From Ilumatobacter sp. (GTDB lineage Bacteria; Actinomycetota; Acidimicrobiia; Acidimicrobiales; Ilumatobacteraceae), in NCBI GenBank assembly GCA_007693335.1, contig REDU01000074.1:1-34298 (forward strand): 34,298 nt of DNA, given 5' to 3'. Position numbers and translations under genes: made by a program. Positions 8,369-17,596 of this stretch are shown here, piece by piece; the stretch's first letter is position 1; the number at the start of each line of letters is the position of its first letter. The notes beneath the pieces are model-generated. The model did no database searches. It saw only the letters and a program-made list of their open reading frames with translations, and was not told the DNA's origin.

Positions 8369-11300
8369 CCGACCGTTCCGGTGATCAGCTCGGCCACGAA
8401 CCTCCACCCGTCGGCCAGCGGCCGCTCCCGCCTCGGATCGGCCGGCGGCACCGTGGCCTCCGGGCGATCGAGCAGCTCGACCACGGCGCGCAGGAATCCG
8501 GCCAGCGCGACGTCACCCGTCGAGGCAGCCATCGCCGCCGCCCGCTCCACCCGCTCGGTGGCGTCGGGGGCATCGAGCCTCGTGGACGCGGCGGCGCCGG
8601 CCGCCGTGGCCAGGCAGAGGTCGAAGTAGCTCGGGTTCGTGAGCTCCGACACCAGGTCGACGTCGGCGATCGCGGCGTCGAGGTCGCCCAACGCCGTGAG
8701 CACCAGCGATCGGACCCCCAGCGCGAACGGTGACGACGGCACGTCGAGCCCCTCCAGCGCCGCGAGCGCATCGTCGGGGGCTCCCACCTGCAGGTGCCCG
8801 AGCGCCAGCTGGACCCGCGCATCGTCGATGCTCGACCCGGTGATCGCCATCCGGTCGATGGCCTCGCGTGCGAGATCGATGGCACGCCGGCCGTGACCCA
8901 GGTGCATCGCCACACCCGACGTGGCGATGCTCGGGAACGCCAACCCACCGAACGAGTCCGAGACCGAGAGGATCTCCTCGAGACCGCGCTCGGCGGCGTT
9001 GGTGCGGCCGAGCGCCACCCGAGCCCGGTTGAGCGGCGACATCGCCTGCAGCATCCCGAAGCGGTCACCCGTCGTGCGGAATCCGTCCAACGCCTTCTCG
9101 GCGAAGCTCGCGGCCTCGGCGAACCGGCCGGTCCACAACCGCAGGTTGGCGAGCAGTGTGAGCATCATCGACGCAGCCCACTCGTCGCCCCACTGCCGGG
9201 CCTCCAGCAGCACCTCGTCGGCCAACCGATCGGCCTCGGCGAAGCGGCGCTCGAAGTACATCACGAACGCGAGGAGACCGCGCGACCATGCCGCACCCGA
9301 GTGGTCGCCGAGCTGCTCGAAGGTGGCGATGGCCCGCGTCAGCCGGTCCTCGGCCTCGGCGTTGTCGCCGGCCAGGAACGACACCCACGAGCGGTGCTGC
9401 GCCACCCAGGCCCGACCGCGGTCGTCGCCCAGGTCGGCGTAGATGCCGTCGGCCTCACCGAGGTACCACTCGGCGTCCTGCAGTGAACCGCCGAGCACCT
9501 CGGCGTAGCCGCGTGACCGCAACGCCAATGCGAGTCGCGCCGAATCATCGATCTCACGGAACGTCTCGACGGCGCGACCCAGCCGCTCGCGTGCGGTGAC
9601 GAGATCGCCATCGAGCTGCGACACGGTGCCGAGCAGACGCAGCGCCTCGCCCTCCGCGGTCCGGTCGCCCGCCTCGGTCGCGGTCGCCAGCACCTCTTCG
9701 AGATCGACCCGTGCCTCGTCGAGGGCACGCGCCTCGACCAGCCCGTCGGCCAGGAGGAGCAGCAACGGTCGCCGTTCGGCCGGATCGGTCGAGGCCAGGG
9801 CCAGCGCACGACGCGCCAGCTGCACCCCGTGACGGTGGCCGCCCAGGTCGTACGAACGCTGCGCGGCGCGGGCGAGCAACTCGATGGCGCGCGGTTGCAC
9901 CGACGGATCCACCCCGGGCACCGATCCGAGCTCGTTCAGCAGTTCGGCCGCCGTGGCCGTGTGGTGCGCCAGCCGGTCGATCGGGACGTCGGTATCGCGC
10001 TCCATCACCCGGGCCACACCGGCGTGGCGTTGAGCACGCGCCTGCTTGGTGAGCGTCTGGTAGGCCACCTCGCGCACGACGTCACTGCGGAACCGCCACC
10101 ACGAATCGTCCACCTCGAGCAGGCCCCCGGCGGCCAGCGCGTCGACCATCCCGAAATCGAAGGTCTGGCGCATCTGCCGGGCGAACTCCTCCAGCGCCGA
10201 CATCGGCCCCTCGGATCCGACGATGGCGGCATTGTCGATCACGGTGCGCTCATCGGGCGGCAGCTGATCGAGGCGGGCCGCGATGAGGGCACGAAGCGTT
10301 CCCGGCAGCTCGTGGTCGACGTCGGTCCCGGCGGTGCCCGTCGCATCGAGCGAGAGCAGTGCGAGTTCGGTGAGGAACAGCGGGTTGCCCCCACTGCGTT
10401 CGAAGATCCGCTGACGCAGCTCGGTGGAGGTGCGCCCCGCCGTGATCTCGTCGACCAGCTCGAACGACTCACCCTCGCCCAGCGGCTCCAGCGGCAGCTG
10501 GACCGTCATCCCACGATCGACCACCGTCGGCCACCGTTCGGCGACGGGACGTGAGTCGTCGACCGGACGTGACGCCGTCACGATCAGCACCGGCAGACCC
10601 ACCGTGCTCCGCGCGATCACCTGGAGCAGGTCGATCAGCAGGGCGTGGGCCCACTGGAGGTCGTCGATCCACACCACGATCGGGCCCACCTCGGCCCGCC
10701 GACGGAGTCCGGCGATCACCGTGCCGAACAGCACGTCGCGCGCTCCGGCCGGATCGAGACGATCGAGCTCCGACGGATGTCCGAGGAGGTGGAGCAGCGC
10801 TTCGAGCTCCTGCCGGGCGCCGGGCGCATCGGGAGAGACGCCGAACACGGTCTCGGCGTTGTCGACGGCGAGCTGCCGGATCTCGTCGCCCGTCTGGCCA
10901 CGCTCGAGGCCGTAGTGGCTGGCCACGCCGGTGGAGATCGGTGCCCACACGTTCGAGTCGCCGTACGGCGAGCAGGCGCCCTCGAGCACGATGGCTTCAG
11001 GGGTGGCCGCCCGGAACTCGGCCAGCGCCTCGTCGACGAGGCGCGACTTCCCGATGCCGGCCTCACCCGTGATCGACACGAGGCCGCTCCGCCCCGCGCG
11101 GGTGAGCTCGGTCACCGAACGGAGCAGGCTGCGCTCGACGGTCCGGCCCACGTACCGGCCCGCGACCGAGCGCCACCGCCGTGTTCCGGTGGAGCGCACG
11201 CCCGTCGCCAGCCAGGCCTGCTCGACGCGCTCCCGCCCGCGCAACTGCGTCGCCTCGGGTCGGTCGAACACGATCGCGTCGGAGCACAGCGCACGCGTGG

Positions 11301-11826
11301 CATCACCGACCAGCACACCACCGGGAGGCGCCAACGTCTGCAACCGCGCCGCAGTGTTCACCACATCGCCCATCGCGGTGTAGTCGGTGCCCGTGAGCGT
11401 GCCCACCAACACCTCGCCGGTGTTGATGCCGATCCGCAGCCGGACCGCGTCGAGCCCGGGGACCTCGTGGACGAACTGCCCGATGGTCTCGTGCATCCGG
11501 AGCCCGCTGCGCACGGCGCGCTCGGCGTCGTCCTCGTGGGCCACCGGCGCGCCGAACAGTGCGATGACGGCATCGCCGAGCACCTTGTCGACCCGGCCAC
11601 CGAACCGGGTGATGTCGTCGCCCAGCCGGGAGAACGCCGCCTCGACCAGCCGCTTCACCTGTTCGGGGTCACGGTGTTCGGCCAGGGCGGTGAAGCCCAC
11701 GACGTCGGCGAACAGCACGGTCACCACCCGCCGCTCCTCCGACGAGGCAGACGTCATCGAGTGCCCGCACGCGGGGCAGAACCGTGCGCCCTCGGGTAAC
11801 GGCGCGGCACACGACGGACAGTCCAT
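8365..11826 (-). CDS. Zinc-ribbon / class III nucleotide cyclase / AAA ATPase / TPR regulator
   Basis: This is a 1153-residue multidomain protein. A zinc ribbon opens it (Cys3, Cys6, Cys17, Cys20). A class III cyclase domain follows (about 33-190) with VLFADVVGFT (metal Asp41), KVLGDAVIALFG and GDVVNTAARL (transition-state Asn and Arg), so catalytic residues for cAMP or cGMP synthesis are present. Next is a STAND-like ATPase with Walker A GEAGIGKS (254-261) and Walker B VVWIDDLQW. The C-terminal half (about 630-1150) is helical with TPR-like pairs. Proteins of this type act as signal-integrating regulators, but the ligand and output here are unknown. The ATG at 11826 directly precedes the zinc ribbon, and a TACGCT box lies nine bases upstream. 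Frame upstream of 11826 is antisense to the histidine kinase and is not coding. Confidence 0.9.
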   Translation of the reverse strand: MDCPSCAAPLPEGARFCPACGHSMTSASSEERRVVTVLFADVVGFTALAEHRDPEQVKRLVEAAFSRLGDDITRFGGRVDKVLGDAVIALFGAPVAHEDDAERAVRSGLRMHETIGQFVHEVPGLDAVRLRIGINTGEVLVGTLTGTDYTAMGDVVNTAARLQTLAPPGGVLVGDATRALCSDAIVFDRPEATQLRGRERVEQAWLATGVRSTGTRRWRSVAGRYVGRTVERSLLRSVTELTRAGRSGLVSITGEAGIGKSRLVDEALAEFRAATPEAIVLEGACSPYGDSNVWAPISTGVASHYGLERGQTGDEIRQLAVDNAETVFGVSPDAPGARQELEALLHLLGHPSELDRLDPAGARDVLFGTVIAGLRRRAEVGPIVVWIDDLQWAHALLIDLLQVIARSTVGLPVLIVTASRPVDDSRPVAERWPTVVDRGMTVQLPLEPLGEGESFELVDEITAGRTSTELRQRIFERSGGNPLFLTELALLSLDATGTAGTDVDHELPGTLRALIAARLDQLPPDERTVIDNAAIVGSEGPMSALEEFARQMRQTFDFGMVDALAAGGLLEVDDSWWRFRSDVVREVAYQTLTKQARAQRHAGVARVMERDTDVPIDRLAHHTATAAELLNELGSVPGVDPSVQPRAIELLARAAQRSYDLGGHRHGVQLARRALALASTDPAERRPLLLLLADGLVEARALDEARVDLEEVLATATEAGDRTAEGEALRLLGTVSQLDGDLVTARERLGRAVETFREIDDSARLALALRSRGYAEVLGGSLQDAEWYLGEADGIYADLGDDRGRAWVAQHRSWVSFLAGDNAEAEDRLTRAIATFEQLGDHSGAAWSRGLLAFVMYFERRFAEADRLADEVLLEARQWGDEWAASMMLTLLANLRLWTGRFAEAASFAEKALDGFRTTGDRFGMLQAMSPLNRARVALGRTNAAERGLEEILSVSDSFGGLAFPSIATSGVAMHLGHGRRAIDLAREAIDRMAITGSSIDDARVQLALGHLQVGAPDDALAALEGLDVPSSPFALGVRSLVLTALGDLDAAIADVDLVSELTNPSYFDLCLATAAGAAASTRLDAPDATERVERAAAMAASTGDVALAGFLRAVVELLDRPEATVPPADPRRERPLADGWRFVAELITGTVG

Positions 11827-11848
11827 CAGCCTCGCAGCGTACGGCACA

Positions 11849-11864
11849 TCCACCCCAGGGTGGA
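11849..11864. promoter_or_regulatory. Palindrome between divergent cyclase and histidine-kinase genes (possible operator)
   Basis: TCCACCC-CA-GGGTGGA has perfect seven-base arms. It lies in the 73-base gap between the divergent starts at 11826 and 11900, between the two predicted -10 boxes (11836-11841 minus, 11887-11892 plus). A regulator bound here could affect both promoters. It is a sequence observation only; no regulator is assigned. Confidence 0.4.
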
Positions 11865-11886
11865 CGAGCGCCGCGGTCGTCGTGGG

Positions 11887-11892
11887 TAGCGT
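11887..11892 (+). promoter_or_regulatory. -10 box (TAGCGT) for histidine kinase gene
   Basis: TAGCGT ends seven bases before GTG 11900. This supports 11900 as a leaderless start over the in-frame GTG at 11882. Confidence 0.5.
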
Positions 11893-11899
11893 CGATGAG

Positions 11900-13138
11900 G
11901 TGGAGAGATCAGCGGTCGTCCGGTGGTTGCGCGACCACCCGTTCGCCGCCGACTCGCTGCTGGCGGGAGCCGTCACGATCATGGGGCTCATCGCCCACCT
12001 GGTCGGCACGGGTCTCGGTGATGCGCTCGACGTGCGCGACCCTGCGTGGTGGACCGTCCTGCTCGTGGTGGCCGCCTCGGCCCCGATCGCCTGGCGCCGG
12101 TACGCGCCCATCGCCTCGGCGTTCGCGGTCGTGCTGGCCCAATCAGCCATGGAGGTCTTCAGCGTCGAGGGCACGGGGTGGCTCGGGGTCCTGATCGCCA
12201 TCTACTCGTTGGCCGCCCACGGCACCGATCCCCGACGCCGGATCGCGGCCACGGTGCTCGCGTTCCTCATCGCGCTCCTGCTCGTCTCGGGCATGATCGT
12301 CGATGCCGTCGGTCTGGGTGCGGTCATCAGCACCGTGGCCGTGCTGGTGGCCGCGTACCTGTTCGGCGACAACCTCCGCCGACGCCGCCTCCACCTCGAG
12401 AGCCTGGCCGAACGCGCCGAACGGGCCGAACGTGAACAGGAGCTCATCGCCCGGTCACGCGTCCGCGACGAGCGCAGTCGCCTCGCCCGCGAGCTGCACG
12501 ACGTGGTGGCGCACTCGGTCAGCGTCATGATCATCCAGTCGGGCGCCGCCCGTCGCAGCCTGCCGGACCGGCCCGACGACGCCACCGCCATGCTCCACGA
12601 GGTCGAGCTCACGGGACGGCGGGCGATGGACGAGCTCCGCCGGGTGCTCGGCGTGCTGCGCAGTGACACCGAGCACGATCCACCCGAGCTCGTGCCCCAA
12701 CCCGGGATCGACGACCTCGCCACCCTCGTGGCCGACGATCCCGACCTGCCGATCACGCTCACGATCGATCCATCGGTGGGCGGCCTGCCCGAAGGAGTGG
12801 CCGTCTCGGTCTACCGCATCGTGCAGGAGTCGCTCACCAACGTGCGCCGCCACGCGGGCGATGTCACCCGGGTCGACGTGAAACTCCACCAGCTCGATCA
12901 CGTGCTGGAGGTGGAGGTGACCGACGACGGGCGGGGCGCCGCCCACGACCGGTCCGACCACGACGATCAGGGGTTCGGCATCGCGGGGATGCACGAGCGC
13001 GCCCACGCACTGGGCGGTTCGGTCAGCGCCGGGCCGCGGCGCGGCGGCGGATGGCGCGTGCACGCCGAGCTGCCCGTGTCGGTGCCGACCGGTTCGGACC
13101 GCACGACCGGGTCGCGCCGGCCTCGGGTGGGAGCGTGA
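11900..13138 (+). CDS. Sensor histidine kinase, NarL/DesK-type (HisKA_3)
   Basis: This 412-residue protein has about five membrane helices (residues 18-155) with short loops and no large extracellular domain. A basic coiled-coil follows (about 158-195), then the dimerisation/phosphoacceptor block ARELHDVVAHS (His200), and a HATPase domain with N box VQESLTNVRRHAG (Asn314), DDGRG (342-346) and GFGIAGM (358-364). All kinase motifs are intact. The layout is typical of intramembrane-sensing kinases that watch membrane state or cell-wall-active compounds. It overlaps the next gene by a GTGA junction and leads a five-gene plus-strand series with an ABC transporter. Divergent from the cyclase/ATPase gene. 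Confidence 0.92.
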   Translation: MERSAVVRWLRDHPFAADSLLAGAVTIMGLIAHLVGTGLGDALDVRDPAWWTVLLVVAASAPIAWRRYAPIASAFAVVLAQSAMEVFSVEGTGWLGVLIAIYSLAAHGTDPRRRIAATVLAFLIALLLVSGMIVDAVGLGAVISTVAVLVAAYLFGDNLRRRRLHLESLAERAERAEREQELIARSRVRDERSRLARELHDVVAHSVSVMIIQSGAARRSLPDRPDDATAMLHEVELTGRRAMDELRRVLGVLRSDTEHDPPELVPQPGIDDLATLVADDPDLPITLTIDPSVGGLPEGVAVSVYRIVQESLTNVRRHAGDVTRVDVKLHQLDHVLEVEVTDDGRGAAHDRSDHDDQGFGIAGMHERAHALGGSVSAGPRRGGGWRVHAELPVSVPTGSDRTTGSRRPRVGA

Positions 13139-13836
13139 ACGGGGCGCCGATGGTCCGCGTGATGCTCGTGGACGACCAGGCCATGATCCGCCAGGGGCTC
13201 CGCATGATCCTCGACGCCGAGCCCACGATCACGGTCGTGGGCGAGGCCGGCGACGGTCACGAGGCGCTCGAGGTGGCCGAGCGCGCCCGGCCCGATGTCG
13301 TGCTGATGGACATCCGCATGCCACGTATGGACGGCATCGAGGCCTGTCGCCGCCTGCTCGACCAGACCGATCCCGCTCGGGTCCTGATCCTCACCACGTT
13401 CGACCTCGACGAGCACGTCTTCGCCGCGCTCGACGCCGGTGCGGCCGGCTTCCTCCTGAAAGACGCTCCCGCCGAGCAGCTGGTCGACGCGATCGCGGTG
13501 GTGCACGACGGCGAGGCCCTGCTCGCTCCCTCGATCACCCGGCGCGTCATCGAGGAGTTCGGTCGCCGGCCCCGACCCGACGGCACCCGACACGGGTGGC
13601 TCGCCGAACTGACCGAGCGCGAGACGCAGGTGCTCACCTGTATGGCACGGGGACACTCCAACACCGAGATCGCCGCCCACCTCCACCTGGGCGAGGCCAC
13701 GGTGAAGACCCACGTCGGCCGCATCCTCGCCAAACTCGGTGCCCGCGATCGGGTGCAGGCGGTGATCGCCGCCTACGAGTCCGGCCTCGTGGCCCCCGGC
13801 GACGACGAACGCACCGCGGATCAACCCGCCGGCTGA
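13135..13836 (+). CDS. NarL/LuxR-family response regulator
   Basis: The receiver domain (about 1-125) has the acidic pair Asp13-Asp14, phosphoacceptor Asp59 in VVLMDIRMP, Thr87/88 and Lys109. The C-terminal LuxR-type HTH (about 156-215) begins LTERETQVL and includes NTEIAAHLHLGEATVKTHV, the recognition helix block. It is the partner of the preceding kinase. The GTG at 13135 shares bases with the kinase stop (GTGA), a coupling also used by mftF and the DUF418 gene in this window; ATG 13150 is an alternative giving 228 residues. The likely target is the ABC transporter just downstream, by analogy with kinase-regulator-transporter modules. Confidence 0.93.
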   Translation: MNGAPMVRVMLVDDQAMIRQGLRMILDAEPTITVVGEAGDGHEALEVAERARPDVVLMDIRMPRMDGIEACRRLLDQTDPARVLILTTFDLDEHVFAALDAGAAGFLLKDAPAEQLVDAIAVVHDGEALLAPSITRRVIEEFGRRPRPDGTRHGWLAELTERETQVLTCMARGHSNTEIAAHLHLGEATVKTHVGRILAKLGARDRVQAVIAAYESGLVAPGDDERTADQPAG

Positions 13837-13892
13837 CCGGCATCATCCGAGGGGAGGATGCGTTCCACGAGCGACGGCGCTACACACGTGGC

Positions 13893-14654
13893 ATGACCTC
13901 CACGGAGACCGCCTCCCCCGCGCCCGACAGCACCGTCGCTGCGGGGGCCACCGACGCACACAAGGTGTACGGAGTCGGCGAGAGCGAGGTGCGGGCCCTC
14001 GACGGCGTCACCATCTCGTTCGACACCGGACGCTTCACGGCCATCATGGGGCCCTCCGGGTCGGGCAAGAGCACCCTGCTGCACTGCCTCGCCGGTCTCG
14101 ACAGCCTCACGATGGGGGCGGTCCACATCGGCCACACCTACCTCGCGGAGCTCGACGACACCGAGATCACCGAGCTCCGCCGCACGAAGGTCGGGTTCGT
14201 GTTCCAGGCCTTCAACCTCATCCCGACGCTCACCGCCCGCGAGAACATCATGCTCCCGATGATGCTCGGTGGCGACAAGGGCGACACCGCCTGGATCGAC
14301 GAGGTGATCGCCACCGTCGGTCTGGCCGACCGCCTCTCGCACCGGCCGAGCGAGCTGTCGGGCGGCCAGCAGCAGCGGGTGGCCGTGGCCCGAGCCCTCG
14401 CCTCCCAGCCCACGATCATCTTCGCCGACGAGCCCACCGGCAACCTCGACTCGCAGTCGGGCGCCGAGATCCTCAGCTTCATGCGCCGAGCCGTCCGCGA
14501 GTTCGGCCAGACGATCGTGATGGTGACCCACGATCCGGTGGCCGCGTCGTACGCCGACCGGGTCGTGTTCCTGGCCGACGGTCGCGTGGTCGACGAGATG
14601 GCCGATCCGACGGCCGAAGGTGTGCTCGACCGCATCAAGCAGCTCGGCGAGTGA
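13893..14654 (+). CDS. ABC transporter ATP-binding protein (MacB/LolD/FtsE-like)
   Basis: This 253-residue ATPase has Walker A GPSGSGKS (53-60), Q-loop VFQAFNL, signature LSGGQQQR (155-162), Walker B IIFADE (175-180), D-loop GNLDS and switch His in VMVTHD. Sequence details (HKVYGVGESEVRALDGV, MLPMMLGG) match the MacB/LolD/YknY group that drives FtsX-type permeases in mechanotransmission or lipid and peptide extrusion, not import. The start ATG 13893 is 56 bases after the regulator stop, with TACACA six bases upstream as a possible weak -10. The stop is one base before the permease start. Confidence 0.93.
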   Translation: MTSTETASPAPDSTVAAGATDAHKVYGVGESEVRALDGVTISFDTGRFTAIMGPSGSGKSTLLHCLAGLDSLTMGAVHIGHTYLAELDDTEITELRRTKVGFVFQAFNLIPTLTARENIMLPMMLGGDKGDTAWIDEVIATVGLADRLSHRPSELSGGQQQRVAVARALASQPTIIFADEPTGNLDSQSGAEILSFMRRAVREFGQTIVMVTHDPVAASYADRVVFLADGRVVDEMADPTAEGVLDRIKQLGE

Positions 14655-14655
14655 C

Positions 14656-17208
14656 ATGAGCGCCCGCTCCACCCTGCTGCTCGCTCGCAAGAGCCTCCGT
14701 GCCCGTCTCGGGCGCACCATCGCGATCGCGGTCGCCATCTTCGCCGGTGTCTCGTTCGTGGTCGGCTCGTTCGTGTTGGCCGACAGTCTGCGCGCCACGT
14801 TCACGAACCTGTTCGCCGAGATCAACGAGAACATCGACCTGCAGGTCCGGGCGTCCATCGCGTTCGGCGACGAGAGCGTGGCCGAACGTGAACCGATCCC
14901 GTTGGCACTCGGCGACGAGATCGCCGCGGTCGAGGGCGTGGCCGTGATCGAACCGTTCCTGCAGCGTTACGCCCAGATCCTCCGGCCCGACGGCACGGCC
15001 GTCACCACCCAGGGCGCACCACTGCTCGGGGTGACCTGGTCGGGCAATCCCGACGCCGGGCTCACCCTGCGCGACGGCCGCCCGGCGGCGGGCCCCGGCG
15101 AGGTCGCGATCGACAAGGCCACCGCCGACCGCGAGGGCTTCGCCGTGGGTGACCGCATCGAGATCCTGACCGACGTCGGTCGCCAGGAGTTCGAACTGGT
15201 CGGGACGATCGGACTGGCCGACGCCGACGGCTTCGCCGGCGCCACGCTGTCGGTGTTCGACCTCGAGACCGGGCTCGACGTGCTGGGGGCGGGCGACCAG
15301 GTGGACGTGTTCGAGCTCCAGATCGACGAGGGCGCCGATCTCGCCACCGTGCAGGAACGGATCGAGCAGATCCTGCCACCGCGCACCGAGGTCATCACCG
15401 GCGATCAGGTGGCCGAGGAGGCCGCCCAGGGCATCAACCAGTTCATCGACCTGTTCGGAACCGGGCTGTTGATCTTCGCGTTCGTCACGGCCTTCGTGAG
15501 CGCCTTCATCATCAACAACGTCTTCGCCATCACGATCGGCCAGCGGCTCCGCGAGCTCGCGCTCTTGCGCGCGGTCGGGGCATCGGGCCGGCAGGTCCGT
15601 CGCATGATCGCACTCGAGGCGTTCGTGATGTCGCTGATCGCGACCGGGCTCGGCATCATCGGCGGCATCTTCTTCGCCCGTCTCATGGTGGCGCTGTTCA
15701 ACGCCGCCGGCCTGGGCTTCCCCGAGACCGGCACCGTGCTGGCGCTGCGCACCGTCGTCATGGCACTGCTGGTCGGCGTCGGCATCACGATGCTCTCGGT
15801 GATCGTTCCTGCCCGCCGCGCCGCCCGCATCCCTCCGGTGGCCGCCATGCACCCCGAGCTCGGATTCGCCGCCCTCAGCGCCAGGCGCCTCGTCGGCGGC
15901 GTGGTGGTCACCGCGATCGGCGTCACGATGTTCCTCGTCGGTCTGTTCGTGCGTCCGGGTGGCGGGACCGGCTTGGCGTTCTTCGCCGGTGGGGGCGGTC
16001 TCCTGCTGTTCCTGGGCACGGCCAGCCTGTCGTCCACCGTGGCGAGGCCCGTGACCCGTGCGCTCGGCTGGCCCGTCCAGAAACTGCTCGGCACCCCGGG
16101 CACGCTCGCACGCGAGAACGCGTCGCGAGCTCCCCGACGCACATCGGCCAGCGCCTCGGCGCTGATGATCGGTGTGGCGCTCGTGAGCGCGTCAGCGGTG
16201 TTCGCGGCGTCGCTGCGCGACACGTTCGTGCGCGTGCTCGACCGGGCCGTCACCGCCGACTACGTCATCACCGATGCATCGTTCCAGGGCATGACGCCGG
16301 AGGTGGCCGCGATCCTGCGCGACCTGCCCGAGCTGTCGGCCGTCTCACCGATCCGGGCCACGTTGGCCCAGGTCGACGGCGAGCAGCGCGGCATCGGTGC
16401 CGCCGAGGCGTCGGCGCTGGGCGATCTGCTCGAGATCGACCTGGTGTCGGGCGGCTACGACGCGATGGCCGACGGCGGCATCCTCGTGCACGACGACACG
16501 GCCGAGAACCTCGGTCTCGCCACCGGCGACACCGTCACCCTCACGTTCCAGAACGGGATCGAGGACGATCTGCCGGTGGCCGGCATCTTCCGCGACAACA
16601 CCATCGCCGGGAACTGGCTGGTGTCGCTCGAGACGTTCGAGCGCATCACCGAGCTCCCGCCGCGCGACTTCTTCGTGGTGGCCCGCCTGGCCGATGGCGT
16701 CGATCCGCTGATCGGCGACGATGCCGTGCGCGCCTCGCTCGCCGAGTTCCCGCAGCTCGAGGTGCGGACCAACGCGGAGTTCCGCCAGCAGCAGGAGGGC
16801 CAGATCAACCAGTTGCTGATCGTCATCACGGCGCTGTTGTTCTTCGCCATCTTGATCGCCGTGCTCGGCATCTCGATCACGCTCGCGCTGTCGGTGTTCG
16901 AACGCACCCGCGAGATCGGGCTGCTCCGGGCGGTCGGCATGAACAAGCGCCAGACGCGCCGATCCGTGCGCTGGGAGGCGGTGATCGTGTCGGTGTTCGG
17001 CGCCGTGGTGGGCATCGTGCTCGGTTCGCTCATCGGTATCGCGCTCGCCGTGGCCGTGCCGGACAACGTGATCGAGGTCGTCAGCTTCTCGCCGGTCACG
17101 ACGGGGCTCATCCTCGTCGGTGCGGTGTTCGCCGGATTGTTCGCCGCCCTCTACCCCTCGTACAAGGCGTCCAACATGGACGTGCTCGAGGCCATTGCGA
17201 CAGAGTGA
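14656..17208 (+). CDS. FtsX/MacB-type ABC permease, two FtsX domains
   Basis: This 850-residue protein has an N-terminal membrane helix (about 20-42), a large extracytoplasmic MacB-core-like region (about 45-260), a first FtsX helix bundle (about 265-400), two further helices (about 420-470), a second extracytoplasmic region (about 520-710) and a second FtsX bundle ending near residue 846. The duplicated blocks LRELALLRAVGASGRQVRRM and TREIGLLRAVGMNKRQTRRS mark the cytoplasmic coupling helix of each half. The YSYK-type end (LYPSYKASNMDVLEAI) is typical. It acts with the upstream ATPase in the membrane, probably for peptide, lipid or lipoprotein handling or resistance. ATG 14656 is one base after the ATPase stop. 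Confidence 0.92.
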   Translation: MSARSTLLLARKSLRARLGRTIAIAVAIFAGVSFVVGSFVLADSLRATFTNLFAEINENIDLQVRASIAFGDESVAEREPIPLALGDEIAAVEGVAVIEPFLQRYAQILRPDGTAVTTQGAPLLGVTWSGNPDAGLTLRDGRPAAGPGEVAIDKATADREGFAVGDRIEILTDVGRQEFELVGTIGLADADGFAGATLSVFDLETGLDVLGAGDQVDVFELQIDEGADLATVQERIEQILPPRTEVITGDQVAEEAAQGINQFIDLFGTGLLIFAFVTAFVSAFIINNVFAITIGQRLRELALLRAVGASGRQVRRMIALEAFVMSLIATGLGIIGGIFFARLMVALFNAAGLGFPETGTVLALRTVVMALLVGVGITMLSVIVPARRAARIPPVAAMHPELGFAALSARRLVGGVVVTAIGVTMFLVGLFVRPGGGTGLAFFAGGGGLLLFLGTASLSSTVARPVTRALGWPVQKLLGTPGTLARENASRAPRRTSASASALMIGVALVSASAVFAASLRDTFVRVLDRAVTADYVITDASFQGMTPEVAAILRDLPELSAVSPIRATLAQVDGEQRGIGAAEASALGDLLEIDLVSGGYDAMADGGILVHDDTAENLGLATGDTVTLTFQNGIEDDLPVAGIFRDNTIAGNWLVSLETFERITELPPRDFFVVARLADGVDPLIGDDAVRASLAEFPQLEVRTNAEFRQQQEGQINQLLIVITALLFFAILIAVLGISITLALSVFERTREIGLLRAVGMNKRQTRRSVRWEAVIVSVFGAVVGIVLGSLIGIALAVAVPDNVIEVVSFSPVTTGLILVGAVFAGLFAALYPSYKASNMDVLEAIATE

Positions 17209-17212
17209 CGCG

Positions 17213-17596
17213 ATGGACCCCCGCGATCTGACCGACGAGGTACTCGAGTTCCTCCGCGAACGCCACCTCGCCACCCTCACCACCCTGCGCGCCGACGGCT
17301 CGCCACACGTGGTGCCCGTCGGGTTCTCGTTCGATGCCGACGCGGTCGTGGCGCGTGTGATCACCTTCGCCGGGGCCGTGAAGGCCCGCAACGCGTCGAG
17401 GGGCGGGCGCGCCGCCGTGTCCCAGGTCGACGGTGGTCGCTGGCTCACCCTGGAGGGCACGGTGCGGCTCGTGACCGATCCCGACAGCATCGCCGTCGCC
17501 GTGGCCGGCTACGCGGCGCGCTACCGCCAACCCAAAGAGCGCGCCGACCGTGTCGCCCTCGAGATCGCCGTCGACAAGGTGATGGGCCGCGCCTGA
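17213..17596 (+). CDS. F420/FMN-dependent PPOX-class split-barrel protein
   Basis: This 127-residue protein has the small F420-dependent PPOX signature: FLRERHLATLTTLRADGSPH at the N terminus, VVPVGFSFD, a central KARNASRGGRAAVSQVD block and a WLTLEGTVRLVTD strand. Such enzymes in actinobacteria use F420H2 or FMN for small-molecule reduction; the substrate is unknown. The ATG at 17213 is four bases after the permease stop, so it closes the kinase-regulator-transporter transcript. Its stop TGA is also the left end of a palindromic element shared with the convergent nei2 gene. Confidence 0.82.
   Translation: MDPRDLTDEVLEFLRERHLATLTTLRADGSPHVVPVGFSFDADAVVARVITFAGAVKARNASRGGRAAVSQVDGGRWLTLEGTVRLVTDPDSIAVAVAGYAARYRQPKERADRVALEIAVDKVMGRA

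Noticed and set aside
11827-12201. Extra 125 codons upstream of the cyclase/ATPase start
   Set aside because: They lie antisense to the histidine kinase, show no family match, and the zinc ribbon starts right at the ATG 11826.
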